Below are positions 11,901 to 23,279 of a DNA stretch of 64,000 nt, in pieces. How positions within the stretch are numbered: the stretch's first letter is position 1; each line of letters opens with the position of its first letter. Location: positions 1,374,352 through 1,438,351 of the forward strand of contig NW_017802935.1 in the NCBI RefSeq assembly GCF_001625305.1, written 5' to 3'. A program made the position numbers and the translations under genes. The notes beneath the pieces are model-generated. The model made no database searches, was not told where the DNA came from, and saw nothing but the letters and a program-made list of their open reading frames with translations. This stretch comes from Branchiostoma belcheri. Its lineage: Eukaryota > Chordata > Leptocardii > Amphioxiformes > Branchiostomatidae.

Positions 11901-12131
11901 CTCTCCGATAAGAGCAGGGAAGGAATGTTTGAGTGGGCGAACGGCGTTAGCCTTGGAGCGTACAAACCATGGGGTCGGGGAGAGCCTCATCAGGGCAACT
12001 ATGCCGCCTTTGAAGACTGCGTATTCTTGTCGATTAAACATGGCACGTGGGCCGACACGTTGTGCTCCAACCGGGCACCTCGATTCATTTGCCAAGTCAA
12101 GCCAGGTACCGCAAGCAAACATCGTTCCTAA
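8242..12131 (+). CDS. Membrane collectin-like protein: type II membrane anchor, coiled-coil neck, collagen stalk, C-type lectin domain (5' end not found)
   Basis: Exons that join in phase 1: 8242-8340 (or its duplicate 6990-7088), 9941-10051, 10428-10511, 10896-11531 and 11701-12131. The order is a polar cytoplasmic segment ([12 protein letters not shown]), a basic stop followed by one membrane helix ([17 protein letters not shown]), a charged helical neck ([14 protein letters not shown]), a long collagenous stalk and a C-type lectin domain with WLDL, WADTLC and FICQ. The stalk has GPPGPPG triplets but also many GP-only imperfections. This layout matches membrane collectins and scavenger receptors, so carbohydrate or pathogen binding at the cell surface is likely. 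The usual EPN motif reads EPH and WND reads WAD, so calcium-dependent sugar binding may be altered. The exon ending at 10051 has GG where a GT donor is expected. The first exon with the start codon is not identified. Confidence 0.75.
9130..9850. other. AT-rich intron with CA-rich repeat end
   Basis: This is intronic sequence of the lectin gene without coding signal. The last part (about 9760-9850) is a run of atac/acac repeats followed by ccttcttggcgaaggtaa. The same end is seen at 25850-25918 in a longer element. Confidence 0.5.
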
Positions 12132-12730
12132 TAAATAATCAAAGCTAAACACTACTTTGGAGAATGATATCATACATCACCTTATTTTATATTGTATTTG
12201 AGTGCGTTGTACTACATTGCATTGGCACTCATCAGCATAGTTTATTGTACATAGCTATGTGAGACAATATTGTTGTGACAAACGTGATTCATGGAAGGCA
12301 CATCTGTGCCCTTCCCTGCCAATGTGTGTTTGAATTTGTGAGAAACAATAAGGAAAGAATAGTTAGTTATTGAATCAATCAATCAATCAATACCCTTTAT
12401 TTATAATGGAAATGCCCTGCCGGCCTTAGCCGCTCTTCCCAGAGGTCCAGTTGAGGGGGGTGGTCACGGGAACACAATAAATAAGTAAATAAAATTCAAA
12501 TCAATACAAAACAAATTACTAAATACCTAACGTAATAATCATGTCCAAAAATCACAGTCTGTAAATCAGTCCGCAAATCAAATTTCTCCACTACCGTATT
12601 CTTTGTTACATGAAGTAAGGGTTTAGCATTTGCCGAATGTTTCACCCATTATTTCCACGAGTTCTGAAGCAGTCCACATTTTACTGACGGCGACTTTGTT
12701 GTTTCTGTTACAGAGTACTTGTGTGCCTAG
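12106..12730 (+). other. Possible alternative last exon of the lectin gene (12714-12730)
   Basis: A donor (CCAG|GTACCG) lies inside the lectin exon at 12105/12106. A good acceptor (tttctgttacag) at 12713 is in matching phase and would add EYLCA and a stop at 12728-12730 in place of the read-through tail GTASKHRS. Many lectin domains end with a short separate exon, so this may be the main form. Unproven without transcripts. Confidence 0.4.
12370..12460 (-). mobile_element. Retroposon 3' tail (reverse orientation)
   Basis: tcaatcaatcaataccctttattta begins a short block of the reversed LINE/SINE tail type (simple repeat next to ctttattt). The remainder contains gccggccttagccgctcttcc. It carries no coding frame. 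Confidence 0.4.
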
Positions 12731-12734
12731 GAGA

Positions 12735-14180
12735 TATGGCGGAGCGCTCACTGACACTGTGGATCAAAATGTACACCGATGATCCTGTGGACATGCTGCT
12801 AGAAGCAGTGAGTACACACTAGTCCTACATGTACAACGTAGCAGAGGAAAGCAGAGACACGGATATCGTCACCATAACCGGCATGAGAGAAGACCTTCCT
12901 GAAGCAGGAAACAAGCAGATGTACATTGCCCTCTCCCGGTACATCGAGAGTATGCACGCGCACCGATTCGATGTGCTCTCCTAGAGACACTTTCAGCATC
13001 AGACAAGCACAAGGCACCAAGAGTTAAATACCTAGAGATACAATTTGACTCTGGACTGAACCATGAGCAATCCAGCACCAGGAGATCACGTCTAGCGAGA
13101 TATTAGACTTTAAACAAAGACAACAACAACATGGTCCGCTTTAAAACTCAACAACTTGGAAGTACGTACCAAGCCTGGAGAAACGTAATTTGACCAGCAA
13201 CCTATCAATACTTGTACTAGTAATATTTAACCTGACTAGACTGCTTTCCAACAGAACACTTTGTGATCATGGGCGATAGGCCAACGAGCTTTTGTTGAAA
13301 TTGCTGTTGCTTTGTCTGTACACTTAAGAAACTGTGTGTAAACTCGATCGGCTACTAGAGGCCACTTTTTAGCGCTAAAATAATTGTCTGAACGTAATGA
13401 ATGTCTACTTTAGAGAATTTTCTTTGACAATTATATAGTGTCTACCAGAGAAATGTTATTAGCATGACATGAACCTATATATCATATTGATGAACACAAA
13501 TGAAAGATTAGAATATCATTAACATTGAGTACTGCCGCCTCAGCAGTAGCTGATATGCGGTGGAGTAGATGGGATGGAACATTGAGAACCCATAGGGTGA
13601 AAATTTTCTAGCTTTGTATGACCTTCATCCTATCTAAAAGTGAATTGATTGTCTAAACATATAAGGGAGATATGCTGCCCTATTAGTTGCAGTTATGGGC
13701 AAATGATCCAGGGCACCTAATGTTACATATGTTTCATTCAATAATTCATTACAATTTATGTAAATATTCAAGAAAATTTACGTGCTGTATTTGAGTCATG
13801 CAAAATTTGAGAAATACAAAATGTGTATATTAATAACAGACAGCAATATATGAATATTCTTAGAATTGTAATGAAGGAAAGAATTGTAATATAGAATTCA
13901 GTGCTATACTTCGCTAAGCTAATAAATATTAATAAACTAGAGTTCGGCGATCTCATGCCTCCATGAAATGTTTAGTGCTTTTGTAAATTTTATGCATGGT
14001 GATGGCCACCTGTAAATGGCTTACATTTACAATCCTGCTCATTAGCAAAATTTTTATGCAAAGTGTTCACATGGCCCCTACATGGTAACATACATTACAC
14101 TGGTGAAATCCTTATCATTTGGCATGGACAATGTATGATATTGTTGGTTGTATGCAAGCTGAAGACAAATTTTCAGGTTT
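12735..14180. other. Lectin to MCT-C intergenic, no supported gene
   Basis: One short frame with a start at 12736 (MAERSLTLWIKMY) runs to a GTGAGT-like site near 12807, but nothing around it supports an exon. The rest is AT-rich. From about 13935 the sequence ctagagttcggcgatctcat resembles the start of the repeat at 24985. Confidence 0.35.
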
Positions 14181-14184
14181 GATT

Positions 14185-14415
14185 GACAACAAGAGTTAAA
14201 CGACATTATACCTTCGCGAAATCATGTTAACCCTTCAAACTAATCATACATTTTTCACGGTGATTGTGCTCAGTTGCATGAATTATATCAGTTGACCCTA
14301 TTCTCCATCCAATGACAGAATTATCTTAAGAAATAATACTATTCTAGCGTTTCCTCATAAATCATGCACATGAGGTCCTGATTTGAATGAATTATGTTTA
14401 GTGACATGGGAACAA
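14185..14415 (+). repeat. Copy of the cttcgc/gaagg repeat family (5' part)
   Basis: Blocks such as taccttcgcgaaatcatg, catgaattatatca and gtcctgatttgaat appear in the same order as in the element at 24985-25920. Copy-to-copy divergence is high. No frame. Confidence 0.5.
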
Positions 14416-14670
14416 TAGAACAGCGGCAAAACACAATTACATCGATAACAGATAGAAGATGGTCAGAAAAATTATATGTCATCAAAAATTTGTTATTTCT
14501 TGTCAGTCCCTGGTCATAGGTTCCTTTTGGTACTAAATAGCGCAATAGGGTATAGTGACAAATAAATCGTGTAATGCTATGTGTTTTGTGATATTTTTTT
14601 TCAAATTGTGGGTCACTGCTCTTCTGAATTATAATAATCATCAAACCTCCGAAAGAAAAAAAAAAGAAGA

Positions 14671-14904
14671 TTACACAGCGGTTTCACGTTCTGGTACCAA
14701 TAAAGTCTCATTCTCCCCCTTCACTGTTTGTGGCGAGTCCGCCGGCTCCTCCGTCGTGTCCGCCGGCCGTTTCTTCCTGAGCCGCAGGAGGAACGGCAAG
14801 AGCCCGGCCAGCAGCAAACCGGCGCCGGCTTGGAGGAACGTGGCGTCGTAACTTTGGGTCTCGTCAAACAGCCAGCCTGGACAAACATGCATGAATTTAA
14901 CAAT

Positions 14905-14957
<53 letters not shown>

Positions 14958-17206
14958 TACTTTTTCTGCAACATACACTGATGAGTTACGTTACCTTGTG
15001 AATTTTTATGAACCACAAAAGGGCAGATAGTGCTATCATAAACCATGGAACTTTATCTATGCTGATAGCCGCGATTTTAAGATCAGAGTGACTGGACGAA
15101 AGCTCTAGGTGAAAACAATCCTTTGTGTTGGAACAAAAGGTTAAACTTTATACAGGCGAGAAAGTAATTTTGTCTTGTATCTGGACTCGCTTATGACCAA
15201 GGGCCACTGACACTGATGCTAGGGGGTCTTTGTTTTGAATTAAGCATGCTCCATAGCCCCGCATGTTTTTCATTTCATATCATTTTGCCTGCAAGGACTG
15301 CAAAGATGGTGGTGTGCATTGTACAACGTTTCCATGTCGTTTTAAAATCATGCAGGCTAAGACTTCTCTATGTACACCAACCTGCAAATGGCGGCCCAGC
15401 CAGCGATGCGCACCCCTGTATTGACATCATGATTCCAATCGCACTGGGAAGACGCTTCGGGCTGACCAGTTCGGCCACACAAGTCAGTAGCGTCGGAGCA
15501 AACGCGCCGTAGAACGCCCCGTGTGCGATAGCGTACGCCACGAGCGCCGGGTACGTCTTGGCGAGTGGCAACAGAAGGGTGGAGATGCCCAACAGGCACA
15601 GACTCAGTCCGTACTGGTCAAACCGGCTGAACCGTGAGTTGTCCGGGATGGCCCCCACTGCTAACCGACTGACCATGTCTGCCACTGAACTGACTGAGAG
15701 GAGGGACGCCGCTGCGTAGTCCTCGATCTGAAGCTGCTTGGCGCGAGGGATAATGTAGAGCGACGGCACGAAAAGACAAAACTGCATCATGAACAAGGAC
15801 GCCATGAACAGGGCCACGGAAGGTATCAAGATCATCTTGAAGTCCATCCGTGCCCAAAACGTTTTTAGAAAGTCCGTTGCAGCTGACGAACACTTCTTTG
15901 CCGTGCCAGGTTCTAAGACTGTGTCTGAGTCAATCAGTCTGCTGTTTGTGGGCTTCCTCGGGCCATTTAGGACCTTCCTGTCGCTGTAAGCCTCGAGAGG
16001 TCTGACCAAGGCCCCAGCTACAACCATATTCAGCATAATGCCGCCTATAATAAGCAGAGCACCTTTCCAACCGAACTCGTCCATCAGATACTGGAAAAGT
16101 GGCGGAAATGACATGGAAGTTACGCTAGCTCCTACCGCGGTCAGGCTGTTGGCCATGGCTCGTCTTTTGGAGAAATACTGCCCAACAATTGCCAAAGCAG
16201 AACTAACAGAAAGCGCATATCCAAGGCCTGTTTGGAACAAAAGAAAAATTGTTATCACCGTATCTGACAATGGTCATATGTGGTGGTCATAATTTGGATG
16301 TACATTGTACATCAGGCCGCCACATGTATTTCACACATGTATTACGGATTGGTTAGTCGAATGACACTTTTTATGTTTTTTAATCCAGGCTGAAGGAGGT
16401 CGGAGCAAGTATTAAAATGCACACATGACACCGAATGCATTTACGTTAAAGGTTGAACAGTTACCTCACTAGGCAGTTTTAGAAATGCCCTCGACTGACC
16501 TGAGAGACATCCAATTCCCAAGTACAAGTGAAACATGCGGGTCGCAAAACGACTGACAATGTAGCCGGCTGCTGAGAGCACCCCTCCCAACATGATGGTC
16601 GGGCGGAAACCGATGGTGTTCGCCAAGACAATGCCAACCGGAGCTAAGGAGAAAAAGCAGGCACGTGTTGGACATACGCGGAAACAACGGACTCAACAAT
16701 ACCCCATAAAAGAAAAGTCTCCAAGCAACCAATATAAACCACGCGAGTCACAGTGACTCAAAATAGAACACTCGTTCTGTTCGAATTAGCACCTGTTACC
16801 AAAAACAGAACACCCGTTCTGTTCGAATGACCGCCGGTGACCCAAAATGGAACACGCGTTCTGTTTGGAAGCCCTGTGCTAAACTGTAACTCAAGTATAG
16901 CCTTGATTACAAATTATTGTTTAACAAAAGGCGAAAAAACACGGTATTGTAATCTTTATACAAGCAAATGCAGTGAAAATCTATTAAGTTGAACTAACAT
17001 AGTAAAAGCGTGACGCTCATCAGGATGGAGCTTATCCACGCCGTCTCCGCGGCGCTGGCCTGAAACTGTTGGCTGAACGTCAGGAAGAAGACTCCGAGGG
17101 AGCGGAAAGTTCCGAATGTGCTGCCGTAAACAATGAACCCCGCCAGAACCACCATCCAGCCCCAACCGCCGTCCGGAGGCTGAGCGCGGCTCTCTGGGTT
17201 CGCCAT
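14671..17206 (-). CDS. MCT-C: SLC16-type monocarboxylate transporter, complete
   Basis: Minus-strand exons 17206-16999, 16643-16500, 16227-15382 and 14876-14671 join in phase 1 to give 467 residues, the longest copy because exon 3 is 846 nt. All family marks are present: PDGGWGWMVV, GFRPTIMLGG, QYFSKRRAMANS, FQYLMDEFGWKG, the long loop before helix 7 (GPRKPTNSRLIDSDTV) and ADMVSRLAVG with the Asp-x3-Arg pair in helix 8. The tail ends ERETAV. Intron 3 contains a long GT run. Intron 1 contains a short array of the 42-bp minisatellite. No disabling change is seen. In upstream leader and central loop sequence it is closest to MCT-E, on the other arm of the array. Confidence 0.9.
14908..14953. repeat. 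(GT)n microsatellite in intron 3 of MCT-C
   Basis: About 21-22 uninterrupted GT units followed by gcgcgc, between exons 4 and 3 of MCT-C. Confidence 0.95.
15080..15160. repeat. Fragment of the foldback family seen at 57754-58075
   Basis: gtgactggacgaaagctct followed by aggtgaaaacaatcctttgtg and ttggaacaaaaggttaaac matches one arm end of the 57.8-kb foldback element. Only one arm is present. Confidence 0.6.
16758..16866. repeat. 42-bp minisatellite in intron 1 of MCT-C, about 2.5 copies
   Basis: Diverged units with gaacacNcgttctgttcgaat and accgccggtgac. Same family and same intron as in the other copies. Confidence 0.85.
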
Positions 17207-17790
17207 AGTTTCTCTTCAGGGGGGTCTAAGTTGAACTTGGAAAGAAAAAGACATGAGTGACTACCAAATTAATTTTCCTGGTTACCTTCTTTCTGCCTTC
17301 AAGTCATCATTACAAAGCTAACGCTTTGACTTAGCAATAAAACACAATTGCTTAGCTGCTGGGGCTGTAGCAAGTGCGAGCGCCTTTGTCAGCTTGTTTA
17401 CATGGAACAAACACAAAGACCACGCCAAAGCCTCAAAGTTCAATTCTCATGAGCTGAACTGGTGATACTAGTAACACGTAGTTGCATTGGCATTTTCTCA
17501 ACTTGACGGGTTTTCTGTCAATTTTACCAGGGTTTAAAACGATCTGTAGCTCTTGTTTTGTATCGTGATGTCTAAAGCAACACACAACACCTCATATATA
17601 ACAGAAAATGTTGTTTTACGTATTCATACCTTTACGGTAGCACGCCAGACCAGGGTTCAGGTACAGGGTGAATTCTAACTCCCAGTGTACAGTAGGCAAC
17701 TCGGTCAAAGGCCAGAAATCCGCGCAAGCGCAGTAGCCCAGTTTTAGTCTATATAGAGATCACCTTGTAAAACCAAATGTAGAGAAGTTT
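17204..17790 (-). promoter_or_regulatory. MCT-C upstream region: leader-exon donor, DR1-like and NRF1-like motifs
   Basis: The leader donor is at about 17630 (minus). CGGTCAAAGGCCA at 17702-17714 reads as two direct half sites with one spacer base (DR1-like). CGCGCAAGCGCA at 17721-17732 is one mismatch from the NRF1 palindrome. ctatatag follows at about 17751-17758. The same order and spacing recur upstream of MCT-E and MCT-G, mirrored with gene strand. Confidence 0.5.
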
Positions 17791-17952
17791 TTTTTTTGTA
17801 AAATGTTTTTGTACTTATCATCAGTTTCAGTCAATCATAGCGTTAATGGCAATGCCGGAATCTGCCTATGAAGTCTACCTCTGAAAGTTGAGAAATTTGT
17901 TTACATTTAATTTTAGACAGAGAAGTCAAAATACCTACCATGTTTTCACGTT

Positions 17953-18406
17953 AGGCCACACCAAGTAAATTTTATGGATGACGTCCTTTGGAGACCCTAT
18001 ATCTAATGCGAGAGGGCGAAAAAAAAACAAGAAGGGCCCTAAAAAACAAGATGCCTAGATTAGAAATATACTAAGAGACGACAAATGTTAGGACACAAAT
18101 TGAATGAGGTGACACAGATTAACAAGCAAGAAGTCTTTTATTCATCATCAAAACAGCAATAAATCAGTGGAACAGCAGTTGTCGTCCTGTCCTGTTTCTT
18201 TCACATTTTTGCAGGCCTGCAGAAACAAAGCATGTGCTCTTTACCCATTTCGCGTTACGAGTTTCACGTCAATCTAACAATTTGCGGCACTGTCGTGACT
18301 CTTTGGTCATAGTTACAGGAAGCGGAATTTCTTGTTTTTTTTCTAGGAACAGGCCAAAATCAATGCGCGCGAGGACGTCATCCATAAAATTTACTTGGTG
18401 TGGCCT
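17953..18406. mobile_element. MITE with perfect 35-bp terminal inverted repeats
   Basis: The left end 17953-17987 (AGGCCACACCAAGTAAATTT then tatggatgacgtcct) is exactly complementary to the right end 18372-18406. The 454-bp element has no transposase. A second member with perfect 30-bp ends beginning AGGCCACACCAA is at 58657-59024. Inside it, near 18130, ttttattcatcatcaaaac resembles a retroposon tail. Confidence 0.85.
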
Positions 18407-18952
18407 TATCTGTGCACAGATCTTTATTGGCAAACTGTATGACAAAATGTTACTCTCAAGCGACACTACCCTAAGGTTTAGTGGTACAACCCAATGGCCT
18501 CTTGTAGTTGATCGGTGTTATGGTAGAGGTCAGTTGTCTGATTCGGTCATAGCTTATGCATCTTACTTCTGGCCAGCGTAATTATCTTACATTATGTCGT
18601 GTGTTTTTCTTTCCGTTCTTTCTTTCTTTCATTCTTTATTCTTCCTCACATGAGAGATCATGGTAGAAAATATTGACAAGAAATAAAACACGTTCTCGTT
18701 GCGTTACACATATCGTTATATACGTAACGTTACATATATATTGAATAAAATGTACATTCTTGAGTATTTACATTTGCTACCTATTCCTGTAGATGCATAG
18801 TAGATGCATAGTTCAAGAACCAATTATGATATATACTATTAGGTATCATTTGAGGTGTGGTGGCAACTATATGTCAACATCATGTTATGTAACTAGTACT
18901 TATAATGATAATATGTAGCCCACTGCATTTCACTGATAAATTGCAGCAATGA

Positions 18953-21232
18953 TCACACGGCAGTTTCACGTGCGGATACGAGTAAAGTCTCATTCTCCCC
19001 CTTCACTGTTTGTGGCGAGTCCGCCGGCTCCTCCGTCGTGTCCGCCGGCCGTTTCTTCCTGAGCCGAAGGAGGAACGGCAAGAGCCCGGCCAGCAGGAAA
19101 CCGGCGCCTGCTTGGAGGAACGTGGCGTCGTAACTTTGGGTCTCGTCGAACAGCCAGCCTAGGCAAAGATGAATTTAGAATTATTTTGTGATACTTGTGC
19201 TGCAACCAAAACCAATGACTTACGTTACCTTAACATTTCTATGGATCACAAGAGGCAAGAAAGTAAACTTGTCACTTAAGTCTACTTGCGCTGATGAGAG
19301 GGTCTTTGCCAACGTTGTGGCTAGACTAGTAGATGTATGAAAAGGAAGGTCTGAAAAGACTATTTACATGTTTCTACTGTTCCACAAAGCTTCCACATGA
19401 CGTTTCAAATCTTATTCCTCTACACAAACCTGCAAACGGTGGTCCAGCCAGCGATGCAAACCCTTGTATTGACATCAGGATTCCAATTGCACTGGGAAGA
19501 CGCTTCGGGCCAACCAGTTCGGCCACACAGGTCAGTGATGTCGGAATGAACGCGCCGTAGAACGCCCCGTGTGCGATAGCGTACGCCACGAGCGCCGGGT
19601 ACGTCTTGGCCAGCGGAGACAGGAGGTTGGAGACGCCCAACAGGCACAGACTCAGTCCGTACTGGTCAAACCGGCTGAACCGTGAGTTGTCCGGGATGGC
19701 CCCGACTGCTAACCGACCGACCATGTCTGCGATAGCGATGACTGATAGGAGGGACGCCGCCGCGTAGTCCTCGATCTGAAGCTGCTTGGCGCGAGGGACG
19801 ATGTACAGAGCTGGCACAATGACGCCGAGTGACACTAAGAACAACGACGTCAAGAAAAGTGCCACCGCAGGCATCAAAATAACTTTGAAGTCCATCTGTG
19901 CCCAAAACGTTTTTAGAAAGTTCGTTGCAGCTGCTGAACACTTCTTTGTCGTTCCAGTTTCCAGGACCGCGTCTGCGTTCATTTCGCTGTTTCTTTGCTT
20001 CTTAGAGCCATTTTTGTCTGTGTAAGCCTCGAGAGGTCTGATCAAGGCTCCTGCTACAACCATATTCAGCATCATGCCGCCTATAATAAGCAGAGCGCCC
20101 TTCAAGCCATACTCGTCCATCAGGTATTGGAAAAGTGGCGGGAACGACATGGATGTAACACTGGAGCCCAGCATGGTCAGGCTGTTGGCTATGGCACGTC
20201 TTTTTGTGAAGTACTGCCCGACAATCGCCATGACAGGGCTGAGAGTGAAGGCGTAACCAAGTCCTGTTTGGAAAACCAACAAAAGTTTCATCATTTTCAT
20301 TACATAGATGCCTACTATCGTGCTTATAGATTGGTATTCTAATCTAATATTTTGTGTTTTCAGTTTTTGTTTTAACGGTAAGGATATCGAGGATGTTGGA
20401 GAAGTGAACAAGTGTTAAATGCCCTTGTGACACCGATTGTACTGTATCTACATCGCAAATTCACCTATTAAACGGTTGCAGAAATGCCCTAGACTGACCT
20501 GTTATACAGCCAATTCCCAAGTACAGGTGAAACATGCGGGTCGCAAAACCACTGATGATGTAGCCGGCTGCTGAGAGCACCCCTCCCAACATGATGGTCG
20601 GGCGGAAACCTATAGTGCTCCCCAAGGCAGTGCCAACCGGAGCTAAGGAGAAAAAACAACAGGCACGTGTTGGACATACGCGGAAACAACGGGCCCAACA
20701 GTACCTTGTAAAAAGTGGTCCATTAAGTGATTATATGGTATAAATAAAAATGGCGACCCCAAATGGAACACGTGTTCTGTTCGAATGACCACCGGTGACC
20801 CCAAATGGAACACGCGTTCTGTTCGAATGACCACCGGTGACCCCAAATGGAACACGCGTTCTGTTCGAATGTCCACCGGTGACCCCAAATGGAACTCGCG
20901 TTCTGTTCGAATGACCGCCAGTGACCCCAAATGGAACACGTAAAATTATCATAAAGACATACAATACTAGTATTGCACATGGCACATTCAGATTACAAAA
21001 CTTAATTAAGACAGCTACACTCACAAAGAAAAAACATGACGCTCATCAGGATAGAGGTTATCCACGCCGTCTCCGCGGAGCTGGCGTGAAACTGTTGGCT
21101 GAACGTCAGGAAGAAGACTCCGAGGGATCGAAAAATTCCGGCCGTGCAGCCGCTGACGATGAACCCGGCCAGAACCACCATCCAGCCCCAACCGCCGTCT
21201 GGAGGCTGAGGGCGGCTCTCTGGGTTCGCCAT
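18953..21232 (-). CDS. MCT-D: SLC16-type monocarboxylate transporter, complete
   Basis: Minus-strand exons 21232-21025, 20642-20499, 20263-19430 and 19158-18953 join in phase 1 to give 463 residues. Exon 1 ends at a strong GTGAGT donor, unlike the GTTAGT of the other copies. Family signatures PDGGWGWMVV, QYFTKRRAIANS and ADMVGRLAVG (Asp-x3-Arg kept) are present. The central loop is shorter and more lysine-rich (YTDKNGSKKQRNSEMN). The tail reads LLVSARETAV, where other copies have PERETAV. The 5' leader just before the start codon differs from all other copies: the cctgaagagaaacc context is shortened. No frameshift or stop is seen. This is the last minus-strand copy, facing MCT-E head to head. 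Confidence 0.9.
20754..20941. repeat. 42-bp minisatellite in intron 1 of MCT-D, about 4.5 copies
   Basis: Units contain ACCACCGGTGACCCC, aaatggaacacgcg and ttctgttcgaatg. Each full unit holds the palindromes ACCGGT, TTCGAA and, in most units, ACGCGT. Confidence 0.95.
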
Positions 21233-21299
21233 TCTTCAGTGGAATCTAAGTTGAACTTCGAAAGAAAGAAAGAAAAACAACACGAATGACTGTGTTTTG

Positions 21300-21950
21300 T
21301 CGACAAATTAAGCTTTATGGCTAGCTTCTTTCCACAAATCAACTACTTTCAATCCATTATTATAACGACAATGCATTGACTAAAAGACATCCAATGCAGC
21401 TTAATTCAGGGCGACAGAATTGGCCAATTTTCTGGTCATTCTTTTTAATGTAAGTTGATAATAAAGTAAGTTAATGTAGTAAGTGGGAATGGTTGTCTGC
21501 ACTTTCCTGTTGTAGATTGAATGGTGTTTGTACATATTTGTATATAGGGTGTTTCTGTTTACTTGTCTTGTTTAATTTTTAACCAATTATTTGTAAAAAT
21601 CGGATACACAATTCAGGGGTGCATCAGCATTCCCTGCTTTTGTATGATTTTGTCTGATTGAATACATTGAAATTGAATTGAAGTTAAATCAATCTCACAG
21701 CATACTGATATCTGTAAGTTAAAAGTGCGGCTGATGGAAAACGGTCGCTTGTTTTGCATCATAGGCTGGTTCTAGCTATTTATTGGTGGCACCAACATGT
21801 CTTCACGTAGCTTGTTTTGGGCTATTTCAAGTATAAAATGAGCCAGAAAATTGAAGTAAATGTCAATATGAAGCAGATTTCCTTATACAGAATATTTTTG
21901 CTTTGCTGCCCCCAGATTGCATAGGATGCCTCGAAGAAAACAGTTCTGGC
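21300..21950. other. MCT-D upstream, AT-rich, no gene seen
   Basis: No supported coding frame or repeat boundary. Contains a cttgattgaatacattgaaattgaa-like tail near 21655 that may be the end of an old retroposon. Confidence 0.3.
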
Positions 21951-21954
21951 TAGT

Positions 21955-22165
21955 GACTGGGGATGTTACTCTCCAAGCAGAGGTTTGGGTTCTGGCTTAT
22001 TTTTAGCGTGTTTTAGGATTTTTTGTCGGAAATTCTTTTCTTGCACTGGTATCTTATTTCGGCTTAAAAAACGATACCAGTGCAGAAAAAGCATGCCCGA
22101 TAAAAAAAACTAGTAAACACACGCCAAAACTGATACGCTAAAATCCAAATCTCTGTTTGAAGAGT
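21955..22165. repeat. Foldback element, second copy of the 3715 family
   Basis: tctccaagcagaggtttgg at the left and caaatctctgtttgaagag at the right face each other. Inner arms are tttttagcgtgttttag / ctagtaaacacacgcc, with cactggtatc / gataccagtg near the centre. Confidence 0.7.
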
Positions 22166-22439
22166 AGGGGGCATAACAAGGACGGGCGCCCTTGGCAGCT
22201 TGTTTACATGGGACAAGCTACACTAAAGAGTCTCAAGGTTCGAGGTCAATGAACAAACTATTTAACAACATGTACTTACAGTGACATTTTAATCCACCAG
22301 ACGGGATTTCTGTCAATTTTACAAGGATTTAAACCGATCTATAGCTCTTGTTTTGCATCGTGATACCTCCAACAATAGACAAAACTTCATTTACAAACAT
22401 TAATCGCTGTTGTTGTTGCACGTAGTCGTTTTTTAAGCG

Positions 22440-22790
22440 GCATACCTTCACGGCAGCACGTCAGGCGGAGGTTTAGCCTCTGTAGCAGGCTTATAGAACT
22501 GGGGGTTTGGTGGTCTTCGGCTGTTTTCTGATTAGCCCAGTTCTATAAACGGGGGTAATTCAACCAGGCCGGCTATGTTGTCTATATGCAATCAGAAAAT
22601 AGCACATAAAAGCTGAAGACCCCCAAAACCCCCAGTTTTTGGCATGCTATAGAGGCTACGGAAGTTCAGGTTACAGGTCGAGTTCGAATTCTAACTCCCT
22701 GTGAGAATGAGCTTGCTAGGTCAAGGACTCCGCGGGTCTGCTTGCATGTGGCAATAATCAGGGCCTATCGACCTTAGATGAACTATAGTT
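22440..22790 (-). promoter_or_regulatory. MCT-D upstream leader block, disrupted by a foldback insertion
   Basis: The leader donor lies at about 22446 (minus strand, GTATG). Shortly beyond it, at about 22478-22645, an insertion splits the conserved leader block, which resumes around 22670 (gttcaggttacagg). The half-site region reads ctaggtcaaggactcc at about 22713, a degenerate version of the IR1-type motif of MCT-A and MCT-B. Confidence 0.4.
22478..22645. mobile_element. Foldback element inside the MCT-D leader block
   Basis: Arms: gaactgggggtttggtggtc and a later complement near aagctgaagacccccaaaac, with nested arms around cagttctata. The flanking leader sequence is continuous in the other MCT copies, so this is an insertion. 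Confidence 0.65.
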
Positions 22791-23007
22791 GAATGGTACG
22801 AGCCCAAACCTATGTTAGTTGGCGAGTGTCTTTCGTCCTCTCAACAAATAGAATGCAAAAGTCATGTGTGTTTGGACGCCAGGCTAGAACAATAGCCTCC
22901 GGGGTTATGCGATTCTGTCTGGTTGTGTTCACGGTAGGAATGCTAGCGTGACTGTCCTCACTCAGATAGATTTATTTATAAAACAACATTTTCTGTGCGT
23001 ACCTGCA

Positions 23008-23215
23008 GTGTGTTACGCCGAAGGGCGGTTAGTACAGGCTATACAGATACAGATACAGACGTTGGTGTGTTACCCCGAAGGGCAGTTAGTACAGGCTATA
23101 CAGATACTGATACAGACGCTGGTGTGTTCTCGTACGTCGAAGGCAGTCACACCGGTTATACAGACGCTGGTGTGTTACCCTGAGGGTCGGTCATACGCAC
23201 AGATACAGACACAGA
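23008..23215. repeat. Minisatellite of about 66 bp, three degenerate copies
   Basis: Units contain tgtgttaccccgaagggc, agttagtacaggctata and cagatacagatacagacg. The third unit is shortened. The peptide frames across it are artefacts of the repeat. Confidence 0.85.
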
Positions 23216-23279
23216 TAACAAACTACCGGGGTGTCTCGCCTCTTCCCCTGCAACCGGGTTCAGTAGAATGCCTGAGGTA

